From contig CAXYDR010000003.1 of assembly GCA_964276095.1 (NCBI GenBank), positions 496,001-560,000 on the forward strand: 64,000 bases of DNA, written 5' to 3'. This DNA is from GCA-2733415 sp964276095 (GTDB lineage Bacteria > Bacteroidota > Bacteroidia > Flavobacteriales > Flavobacteriaceae). How positions within the stretch are numbered: position 1 is the first letter of the stretch; the number at the start of each line of letters is the position of its first letter. Position numbers and translations under genes: made by a program. Positions 52,074 through 59,204 of the stretch are shown here, in pieces. The notes under the pieces were generated by a model that did no database searches, was not told where the DNA came from, and worked only from the letters and a program-made list of their open reading frames with translations.

Positions 52074-53726
52074 TTAAATATTAATCATTGAATAGGTTTT
52101 GTCTAGTTCCTTTGAAATTTCCATTGCTTCACTCACAACTTCTTTCGGATAACCATTAATTTCTAGGATTCTTATTGCGTTTCTATTTTTTAATTTTCCT
52201 TCTTTCAATTTATAATCAAAACCTATTGTTTTATTATTTACTGTCTCGCTAAAATGATACAATTCATATTCGTTAGATAGCATATCTGTCAGTTCAATGT
52301 CGTGAGTTGAAACCATGACTATATTATTGCTTTTTGCAAGAGCAGATAAAACAGATTTACCAGCAGAAATACGTTCTACTGTATTTGTGCCTTTAAATAA
52401 TTCATCCAAAAGAAAAAGGTTTCTTTTTCCGTTCATACTCTCTTGAATCATTTCTTTTATGGTTAGGACTTCTTCAAAATAATAACTTTTATCGTTCATT
52501 AAATCATCACTTATCCGAATAGCGGAGAACACTTTTAGTAAAGGAAAAGTCATTGATTTTGCAAAACACGTGTTTATAGTTAATCCAGTTATTATATTCA
52601 GACCAATTGAACGAATAAAGGAAGTCTTACCAGACATATTAGAGCCTGTAATAAGTATCGATTTTTCGGAAATGCTTATGCTATTTGTAGTGCAATTAAA
52701 AATTAAAGGATGCTCAAGATCTTTTGAAACTATTTTATCTGAATCGTTAATAATTGGGAGACAGAATTTGCCAAGTCCGTTCCTCAATGATGCTATTGAA
52801 ATTAGCATATCAATATGTCCAACAAATTTAAAAACCTTTTCGATATCTTCTCTTTTAGTATTTAGTCTTTTTAAAATACCAAAGAGGAATAAAGGTTCAA
52901 GCAGAAATAATATTTTAAAAACCTCAAAGACTAACCAAGCTATGACTTCAAATTCACCTTGTAGCTTTGCTTCGAGTTGGAAAAAAGCCATTCTATTTTT
53001 AACTTCATTAATTAATTTAATGGACTTCGGTAACTTGGGGTTTAATTTTTTAAATAAAGGATTGACAAATAAATGAGAAGCTACATTATTAAGTCTTAAA
53101 AGTTGAGGAATAGAACTTACATACTGAAATAAATTATTTTTATTCCAATAATGAATAAGAAAATTTATACAGAAAACTCCTATTAAAACTATCAAAAATA
53201 AAGGTTCAAAAAAAGAAAGGATTAGTGATGTTAAACTTGCAAACGATAATAATTTTATAATAAAAAACCATTTCGGGGGCTTTAGATGTTCTTCTTGAAA
53301 CAACGTTGCTATGTAATAAGCATCTTTGTGTTTTAGTTTATCGAGATTTTTCTGAATAGAGATTCTTAATTCAGAATTTTTTGAAAGTTCAGAGATTAAA
53401 TCTTCATTTAGTTTGGTCTGCTCTTCATTTACCTTAATTGCTCGAAGGGTATTATAAATATATTGTTGTCCTACTTTAGATGTAGTTCGATCAAGCAACA
53501 TAAATAAATCATCAAAATCCAAGTCGTTACAAGTCTTGTCTGATAATATTTGATATACTTTTGAATTGTCTTTATTTCTAAAGTATTTTTCTATCATGTC
53601 AAAATTAAAAGAATCGTCTTTCAGTTTTCCAAATGACTCTTTTAATTTTTTATTTAGCTCTTTTTTTCTATTGAATGTTATTTGAGAAAATGTATATTTT
53701 AATTGAAATAGAATGTCCTGTATCAT
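52074..53726 (-). CDS. MutS-like ATPase with membrane segments (array gene)
   Basis: A 550-residue protein with a C-terminal MutS-type ABC ATPase domain: Walker A GSNMSGKTS (361-369), NLFLLDELFKGTNTVERI (Walker B plus the MutS signature, about 436-453) and STHDIELT. The N-terminal half resembles a MutS core/lever region but lacks the mismatch-recognition domain. It carries hydrophobic stretches at about 153-195 and 261-285, which suggest membrane association. It is therefore not a canonical mismatch-repair MutS or MutS2. The largest unit of the array, between repeats D and E. Function unknown. Confidence 0.85.
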   Translation of the reverse strand: MIQDILFQLKYTFSQITFNRKKELNKKLKESFGKLKDDSFNFDMIEKYFRNKDNSKVYQILSDKTCNDLDFDDLFMLLDRTTSKVGQQYIYNTLRAIKVNEEQTKLNEDLISELSKNSELRISIQKNLDKLKHKDAYYIATLFQEEHLKPPKWFFIIKLLSFASLTSLILSFFEPLFLIVLIGVFCINFLIHYWNKNNLFQYVSSIPQLLRLNNVASHLFVNPLFKKLNPKLPKSIKLINEVKNRMAFFQLEAKLQGEFEVIAWLVFEVFKILFLLEPLFLFGILKRLNTKREDIEKVFKFVGHIDMLISIASLRNGLGKFCLPIINDSDKIVSKDLEHPLIFNCTTNSISISEKSILITGSNMSGKTSFIRSIGLNIITGLTINTCFAKSMTFPLLKVFSAIRISDDLMNDKSYYFEEVLTIKEMIQESMNGKRNLFLLDELFKGTNTVERISAGKSVLSALAKSNNIVMVSTHDIELTDMLSNEYELYHFSETVNNKTIGFDYKLKEGKLKNRNAIRILEINGYPKEVVSEAMEISKELDKTYSMINI

Positions 53727-53843
53727 TAAATAGTTAGTGTAATTTTTTTGTTTAATGTTACAAAAATAGATCAGTTAATTACTGATTTTATTTTTTAATA
53801 TTAGTGCGGTTGAATAATTTCAATGAGTTGTTTTCAGTATTAA

Positions 53844-53972
53844 TGGAAACGTTTATATAAAGTGTCGTGATTTAGGCACGGCTGATTGTCCTGCGGACAA
53901 TCACATAGTAAACATACACTTACTTTTGAATCTGTAACCTGAAAAAAGCATGCGTTTTATATGTTGTTAGCA
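53844..53972 (-). repeat. attC-like repeat E (divergent)
   Basis: A divergent, shorter member (about 129 bp with boxes). In the gene direction it starts TGCTAAC-AACA-TATAAAA and ends CTTTATAT-AAAC-GTTTCCA, keeping the AAC...GTT ends and the inner inverted L boxes. The centre has a perfect GATTGTCC/GGACAATC hairpin. It begins about 6-10 nt after the stop of the methyltransferase gene. Confidence 0.75.
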
Positions 53973-53978
53973 ACAGTT

Positions 53979-54737
53979 TTAATGTTTTTTTATTGCTCGT
54001 GTCGCTATATATACAGGGAAATATTCATCTAAATTATTTTCTCCTCCCCAATCATCTTCATACATATCTGTTATCATAAAACCAGCATCCATCTGTCCAC
54101 CAATTTGGTCACTCAAACTATGTCCAAATATTAATGCTTCATTATTTTGTTTTAGTTGATCTAGTTTTTCCTTAGGCAAAGAATGTAAATCTGAAAATGG
54201 CTGTTTATAAATTAGTTTTAAATTTTTTTCGTCAAGTTGAAACGAAATAGGATTCATTAAGCCTGTCATTAAAACACCGTTTGGTTTCAGGACTCGAAAA
54301 CACTCTTCCCATACTGTTGAAATATCATCAACAAAAAGTATTGAACAAGGGTTAAAAATCAATTCAAAAGAGTTGTCGGGAAAAATTGAAAGGTCTCGCA
54401 TGTCACCTTGAACAGTTTTAATGTTCAGGTTAAATTCATCACTGATAGTTTTATCTTGAAGCAATTGTTTTTCTGAGTTGTCGAAAATTGTAACATCTGA
54501 GCCTAATGCTGCTAAAACAGGTCCTTGTTGCCCTCCGCCAGACCCAAGTCCTAATATTTTTAATCCCTTTAAGTCAGGAAACCAATTATGAGGTACAGCT
54601 TTAGTAGCAGTTAATACAATACTCCATATTCCTTTGTCTACATTTTCCAACTCTTGTTTTGAAATTGGAATTGTCCAGCGATCTTTTTTATCTACATAGT
54701 TGTTCCAAGCAGATTTATTATGGTCTATAATGTCCAT
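53979..54737 (-). CDS. SAM-dependent methyltransferase (array gene)
   Basis: A 252-residue class I methyltransferase. Motif I is ILGLGSGGGQQGPVLAAL, followed by VTIFDNSEKQL, VQGDMRDLSIFPDNSFELIF, FRVLKPNGVLMTG and a C-terminal cap region. The start NKSAWNNYVDKKDRWTIP is typical of a cytosolic family common in Firmicutes and Bacteroidota with small-molecule substrates; the substrate is not deducible. It is the first (promoter-proximal) gene of the array in the leftward direction, between the possible half-site F and repeat E. Confidence 0.85.
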   Translation of the reverse strand: MDIIDHNKSAWNNYVDKKDRWTIPISKQELENVDKGIWSIVLTATKAVPHNWFPDLKGLKILGLGSGGGQQGPVLAALGSDVTIFDNSEKQLLQDKTISDEFNLNIKTVQGDMRDLSIFPDNSFELIFNPCSILFVDDISTVWEECFRVLKPNGVLMTGLMNPISFQLDEKNLKLIYKQPFSDLHSLPKEKLDQLKQNNEALIFGHSLSDQIGGQMDAGFMITDMYEDDWGGENNLDEYFPVYIATRAIKKH

Positions 54738-54768
54738 TTATTTTTGATATAGTTTAGTTTTTAATTGT

Positions 54769-54813
54769 TGCCAACAATTATATAAACGCCATTGTGTTTA
54801 TATTTTTTATGTT
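54769..54813 (-). repeat. Possible short attC-like site F
   Basis: In the gene direction: GGAAC, eight bases, TATAAAC, eight bases, GTTTATA, TAATT, GTTGGCA. The ends and inner inverted repeat follow the same plan as repeats A-E at a much smaller size. The right box GTTGGCA is complementary in 6 of 7 bases to the TGCTAAC box of repeat E across the methyltransferase gene. Chance similarity is possible. Confidence 0.45.
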
Positions 54814-55058
54814 CCTTTTTTTTGATAGTTAAAAATAACAAGAAAGATTAACTATGGGGTCAAAAACTTAGGTTAGTTTTTAAAAGATTTTTAACATTTT
54901 TATTGAATGTTTGGTTGGTTTACACCTACCTCATCTCGTTAAGTATCCAAAGCTTAGAAGAATCATAACCGTTAGATTACTTAACTATGTTCGCAATGAT
55001 AGCTAACTTACTCATGGTTTTTATTAAAAGGCCAAAATGGATATAGGCATATAAAAAA
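54814..55058. other. Intergenic region between array and metal cluster
   Basis: About 245 bases without a convincing gene. Two short open stretches exist on the plus strand (one begins MFAMIANLLMVFIK near 54984), but neither has a recognisable start signal or family. It marks the boundary between the cassette-like array and the metal-resistance cluster. Confidence 0.5.
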
Positions 55059-55093
55059 AACAGCCTTACACTAATTTTATGTGTAAGGCTGTT
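55052..55093 (-). terminator. Terminator of metal-resistance cluster
   Basis: A 13-bp stem AACAGCCTTACAC/GTGTAAGGCTGTT (55059-55071 with 55081-55093) with a 9-nt loop, followed leftward by eight T. It lies 50 nt past the last gene of the cluster. Confidence 0.92.
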
Positions 55094-55142
55094 GGCTGAA
55101 TTTTAATTATTAACCCTCTGTCAAAAGGATTTGTTTAAAGAC

Positions 55143-55541
55143 TTAGTGTTTATGACCTGAATGATCTTCTTTCTTAGCCTTATCTGATTGATTCATTTCC
55201 TGTTTTGGGTCGTACTGACAACAACCGTGTAAATTTTTATATGCTGTTTCACTTGCTTCTGTTTTTTCTGTATCATACCCAGAAGCTGCTATAACTTTTT
55301 GAATAGCTGCTACATTTGTTTTAGAAGCATCAAAAGAAACGTCTATTTTTTTCTTTGACACATCCCAAACAGCATTTGATACACCATCTACAGAATTGGC
55401 TGCTTTCTCAATAGTTCCTTTACACATTCCACAGTTACCACGTACGCCAAAACTTGCATCCGTAACTTCTTGCGCAAAACTTGTTGTAATTCCGATTGCC
55501 ATCATAAAGGCAAAACTTAAGATCATTTTTTTCATTTTCAT
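55143..55541 (-). CDS. Secreted HMA-domain metallochaperone-like protein
   Basis: A 132-residue exported protein: signal peptide (1-23, ending SFAQ), then one heavy-metal-associated ferredoxin-like domain. The metal-binding pair GNCGMC (C37, C40) is followed by TIEKAANSVDGVSNAVWDV. The tail contains GCCQYD and a His-rich end (EDHSGHKH). It is likely a periplasmic Cu(I)/metal carrier. It is a close paralogue of the protein at 63553-63954, at the other end of the cluster. It follows the adaptor gene by 56 nt, with a hexanucleotide repeat in between. Confidence 0.9.
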   Translation of the reverse strand: MKMKKMILSFAFMMAIGITTSFAQEVTDASFGVRGNCGMCKGTIEKAANSVDGVSNAVWDVSKKKIDVSFDASKTNVAAIQKVIAASGYDTEKTEASETAYKNLHGCCQYDPKQEMNQSDKAKKEDHSGHKH

Positions 55542-55574
55542 TTGGTTTTAATTAATTATTACTATTTCTACTTC

Positions 55575-55598
55575 TATTCTTATTCTTATTCTTATTCT
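55575..55598 (-). repeat. Hexanucleotide tandem repeat in intergenic leader
   Basis: Four exact TATTCT units (55575-55598) plus near-copies on the left. They span the stop codon of the adaptor gene and the leader of the HMA gene at 55143-55541. Confidence 0.85.
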
Positions 55599-57373
55599 TA
55601 TTTAATTGTGTCTTTAACCTCTCCGCATTTCAGCATCATATCACCAAAATATGGGTTTCGTATTTCTTCTTCCGTACTTAACCAATATCCTCCTGTATCA
55701 TTTTCTGCCATAGGACAAAATTGTTTGTACACTGTTTGATCTATACCGAATACTTGTACTGCATTTATAAAATGTGATGATAAGTGCTTAAAATGTGTTC
55801 TTTGCACCTTAATATCTATAGTTTTGGCTATCGTTTTTGCAGAGGTACTCATTTCTTTATCAAGTAACATCCAATGGTTATGTGCCTCTTTATTATTGAG
55901 TAATTTCATATCTACCTTAGCAAGATTTTCAGCCAAAGATTTAGCTGCCTCTTTTGATACTTCTGGCTGACCTAAAACCAATTCATTTTTTAATTTTAGA
56001 TAATTATCAAAAACTATTTTTAACTGCTTTTGAAAAGTCTTATTTACTTTTATTCTTTCACTCATAAGCTCATGAACCTCAGCGCCTTTTGATTTGATTT
56101 TCTCCATACCTAAATGCCCTTCATGACCTGTCATTACTTCTCCTCCAGATGTATTCATCATCGATTTTTTACCTTGCAACTGCGCTGCAGCATCTACAGT
56201 AAATGTACCATTGGTTACAATTTCTTCTCCATTTTTAAGTCCTTCAATAATTTGATATCTGTTTCCTCCTATTGACTCGCCTAATGTTACTTCTCTCATT
56301 TTAAAAACGGACTCTTTCGGATTTGTTTTAACATATACTACTGAACGTTTCCCTGTCCACAACACCGCTGTTGCAGGAATTGTTATTAGATCTTTAGTAA
56401 TTCCTTCTATTCCTTTAACAATACCATTTACAAACATACCTGGTTTGAACACCTCTGATTTATTATCTAATACCGCACGCACTTTTACTGTACGTGTTTT
56501 AGTATTTAATATAGGATCTATAAATGAAATTTTAGCTTTAAAAGGTGTATTAGGATAGGCATTAGAATTAATTTCTATTTCTTGACCTATTTTAAATGAT
56601 GCTATTTGTTTTTCATAAGCATCAAATAAAGCCCATACCGAGTTTAAATTTGCTATTTTAAATAAAGGCTGCCCTTGTTTTAAATAATCACCTTCAGTTG
56701 CTAGCATTTTTGTTACCGTACCTGCTACAGTAGCATAAATAGGGAAGTATTGTTTTACTTTTCCAGAAGCTTCAATTTGATTTATCTGTTTCTCAGATAG
56801 TTTCCAAAGTTTTAATTTATTACGAACCGCTCTGTATAACTCTGGCTGAGATTCTTTTAAATCAGCTGAGGTTAAAAGCTCTTGTTGTGCCGCTACTAAT
56901 TCCGGTGCATAAATAGTAGCTAATAACTGCCCTTTTCTAACTTTTTCTCCTGTAAAACTTATATTTAATTTTTCTATACGGCCAGCGAAATAACTTACTT
57001 GTACGGCATTATTTTCTTCATTCTCATGGATTTTACCTGAAAGAGTTGCATTGTTTTCCTCTGCATCACTTGATCCAATTACTGTAGTTTGTATGTTTGC
57101 CAGCGCCAAAGCATTTTTGGTAAGTTTAAATTCATCTGCCGCTAATCCATCTGCGCTTGTCTCAGCAGGAATTAAATCCATCCCACAAATGGGGCAATCC
57201 CCTGCTTCTGGCTGCATAATTTGAGGATGCATTGAGCAGGTCCACATTTGATTCTTTACTGTTAATTCATTGTTGCCCTGTGATTTTTCACTTGAAGTTG
57301 GGGCGCTAAAAATGAATTTCCCTACTAGTACTCCTACTACTAATATTACGATGTATATTAAATATTTTTTCAT
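55598..57373 (-). CDS. CusB-type efflux adaptor fused to DUF3347
   Basis: A 591-residue periplasmic adaptor of the CusB/heavy-metal RND class. Order: membrane-anchor/signal (1-25), a heavy-metal-binding domain (WTCSMHPQIMQPEAGDCPICGMDL, about 49-72), and barrel-sandwich and hairpin domains (KLNISFTGEKVRKGQLLATI, FPIYATVAGTV). A beta-barrel and membrane-proximal region (TIPATAVLWTGKRSVVYV, LKNGEEIVTNGTF) follow. From about 430 comes a DUF3347 domain ending FCPMAENDTGGYWLS and NPYFGDMMLKCG. No RND pump (CusA) or outer-membrane channel (CusC) is encoded in the window. It starts 4 nt after the PepSY gene. Confidence 0.92.
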   Translation of the reverse strand: MKKYLIYIVILVVGVLVGKFIFSAPTSSEKSQGNNELTVKNQMWTCSMHPQIMQPEAGDCPICGMDLIPAETSADGLAADEFKLTKNALALANIQTTVIGSSDAEENNATLSGKIHENEENNAVQVSYFAGRIEKLNISFTGEKVRKGQLLATIYAPELVAAQQELLTSADLKESQPELYRAVRNKLKLWKLSEKQINQIEASGKVKQYFPIYATVAGTVTKMLATEGDYLKQGQPLFKIANLNSVWALFDAYEKQIASFKIGQEIEINSNAYPNTPFKAKISFIDPILNTKTRTVKVRAVLDNKSEVFKPGMFVNGIVKGIEGITKDLITIPATAVLWTGKRSVVYVKTNPKESVFKMREVTLGESIGGNRYQIIEGLKNGEEIVTNGTFTVDAAAQLQGKKSMMNTSGGEVMTGHEGHLGMEKIKSKGAEVHELMSERIKVNKTFQKQLKIVFDNYLKLKNELVLGQPEVSKEAAKSLAENLAKVDMKLLNNKEAHNHWMLLDKEMSTSAKTIAKTIDIKVQRTHFKHLSSHFINAVQVFGIDQTVYKQFCPMAENDTGGYWLSTEEEIRNPYFGDMMLKCGEVKDTIK

Positions 57374-57377
57374 CTTT

Positions 57378-58088
57378 TTATTTTTTAAAACGTTTTAATA
57401 ATTTTCTAACAGAAGGTGACGATGTATACCATAATAAAAAACCACTTAATACTGTTATTAGGCCTAAAAGTGAAAAGGATCTTAAAATAATTGTATTAAA
57501 ATTATCTCTGCCTTCATAATCCATAGTATGGGTCATCCATAAAAAATCAAACCAACGCCAACTACGATGCCTTATGGTTTGAAGTCTACCGTCTTTAACC
57601 GATACATAGGCTTTTAAAGCTTCATCATTATCATATGAAATCACATAAGCTGGTAACAATCGTTCTCTATATTCATGATGTTTATCTACCGTTTCAATTA
57701 ATGCTACTGTTGTTATGGCTAAATTTGAATTTAGGCGCTTATTTGCTATTGTCAGAGCTTCCTCTTTCGAAATTCCTTTTTTAAATTTCCCAGTTGTTGC
57801 ACTATACAACTTAGTTTTATTTATCCAGTAATAGGGTTGCTCATTGATTTCTATAATCTCAATCTTACTAATTCCTTCCTCAATATTTAATTGTGAAGGA
57901 CTTATTAAGTTGTTAAAAGCTTTGATACGATATTCTGTATTTTTGAATTGGTCTCCGTGAATATCATCTATATCCGTCCAACTAAAGTATAGGCCACTAA
58001 TCGTCCAAAACAAGAACTGTATCCCTATAAAGATTCCTAAATACCGATGTGTTTTTCTAATTTTTTGTGCTGTTTGTCTATTAACCAT
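57378..58088 (-). CDS. PepSY-domain membrane protein
   Basis: A 236-residue inner-membrane protein with membrane helices at about 13-34 and 205-224 and a periplasmic PepSY-like domain between (ISKEEALTIANKRLN, YVISYDNDEALKAYVSVKDG). Conserved HRYLGIFIGIQFLFWTISG and WLFDF-like WRWFDFLWMTHTMDY segments match PepSY-associated TM proteins, several of which are linked to iron or copper transport and reduction. It is part of the leftward metal cluster, 4 nt before the adaptor gene. The exact role is unknown. Confidence 0.85.
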   Translation of the reverse strand: MVNRQTAQKIRKTHRYLGIFIGIQFLFWTISGLYFSWTDIDDIHGDQFKNTEYRIKAFNNLISPSQLNIEEGISKIEIIEINEQPYYWINKTKLYSATTGKFKKGISKEEALTIANKRLNSNLAITTVALIETVDKHHEYRERLLPAYVISYDNDEALKAYVSVKDGRLQTIRHRSWRWFDFLWMTHTMDYEGRDNFNTIILRSFSLLGLITVLSGFLLWYTSSPSVRKLLKRFKK

Positions 58089-58136
58089 AATTTTGTTAGT
58101 GAATTTTATCGTGCTAATTCTATTAAGAATAAACTA

Positions 58137-58616
58137 CTAATGATGATGTCCTTTATGTATAATTGGTTGACCAAAAATGGCTTTATACTTTTTATTGTTT
58201 AACTCTATATTTACAATTGCTTGTTGAAAGCTATTATAACCTTCATTACCTAATGGAGCCCAAATAACATCTTCACTTATTCTGATTTTTTTAGAAGTTT
58301 CTGTTTCATCATTAAAAACAATTCTAATTCTTCCTTTCAAATTTGAAGTGTCTAATTGATTAAAGTTTTCATTTAAAAGATAAAACTCAATTTTCTTTTC
58401 TCGTACTAGACTTGCTTCACATTTTATACAAGTTTTATTTTTTTGACCAATTATTTCAGGATGTGACAAACATGCAAAATGTTCCTTCACCATCTCAATC
58501 TGGAAATCATCGAGCGAGTAAACATCACCTCCATGCGGACCTTTTTGCTTTAATTCCTGTGCATAAATGCTCATGAAGCATAGTGTAAAAGTTAATATAA
58601 TATTTAGTTTTTTCAT
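58137..58616 (-). CDS. Exported metal-cluster protein with degenerate metal-binding motif
   Basis: A 159-residue protein with a signal peptide (about 1-19, ending IYAQ). Mature residues include QKGPHGGDVY, a motif shared by copper-cluster proteins in Bacteroidota. A CLSHPEIIGQKNKTCIKCEA segment resembles the YHS-like heavy-metal-binding CSMHPEI...CPICGM domain with altered spacing, and the C-terminus is GHHH. It is likely a periplasmic Cu/metal-binding protein. No catalytic motif. It sits 48 nt before the PepSY gene. Confidence 0.75.
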   Translation of the reverse strand: MKKLNIILTFTLCFMSIYAQELKQKGPHGGDVYSLDDFQIEMVKEHFACLSHPEIIGQKNKTCIKCEASLVREKKIEFYLLNENFNQLDTSNLKGRIRIVFNDETETSKKIRISEDVIWAPLGNEGYNSFQQAIVNIELNNKKYKAIFGQPIIHKGHHH

Positions 58617-58647
58617 TTCATTTTTTTATAAATAACTAACTGCCAGA

Positions 58648-59178
58648 TTAGTGCCCTCTTAGACCACGAGAGGAAGAGTGTGTTTTAGTAATCTTCCATT
58701 TTCCATCAATTTTTTTCAAGCTTGTTGTCGCAACACCTCTCTTCTTAATGGTTCTTTCTTCTGTACCATGCTCTTCATTTTCCTTTATTACTAGGGTATA
58801 AACATAGCTTTCCGTAACAAAAGAAAAAGGCATATCTATTTTAACATCAATTACATAATCAGAAAAAACAAAGCTTTTAAAATAATCTAATTCAGGACCT
58901 AAGTGATGAGCTACATAGTTTGCATAAGTACCTTCACTTCCTCCAGACTCAAAAACGGTTGCTTCTTTAGTAAAAAGCTCAATTGTACCTTCAGTAGTTA
59001 GATTTTGAATGGCATCCTTATAACTTTTCATTACTGTAGAAACGGCCTCTTTTTCTATATCAATATTAACTTCTTCTATTTCAATATTTTTTTTAGTTTT
59101 TTGATCTTGCTCTTTACAGCTAGTAAAAGCAAAAACTATTACTAATATTAATACAGTTTGTTTCAAATACATTTTCAT
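58648..59178 (-). CDS. SnoaL/NTF2-like lipoprotein
   Basis: A 176-residue lipoprotein with a signal ending FTSC (Cys about 21), an acidic-Lys linker, and an NTF2/SnoaL-like (DUF4440) domain: AVSTVMKSYKDAIQNL, ELFTKEATVFESGG, VDVKI-like strands and the closing GKWKITKTHSSSR. Proteins of this type occur in copper/heavy-metal clusters of Flavobacteria beside CopA. Ligand and activity are unknown. It lies 26 nt after copA and 31 nt before the next gene. Confidence 0.82.
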   Translation of the reverse strand: MKMYLKQTVLILVIVFAFTSCKEQDQKTKKNIEIEEVNIDIEKEAVSTVMKSYKDAIQNLTTEGTIELFTKEATVFESGGSEGTYANYVAHHLGPELDYFKSFVFSDYVIDVKIDMPFSFVTESYVYTLVIKENEEHGTEERTIKKRGVATTSLKKIDGKWKITKTHSSSRGLRGH

Positions 59179-59204
59179 TTTATCTTAAAATTAATTAGTG
59201 ATTA

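Noticed and set aside
54984..55045. Short peptide frame MFAMIANLL... in the gap before the metal cluster
   Set aside because: About 19 codons with no start signal, promoter or conservation evidence.
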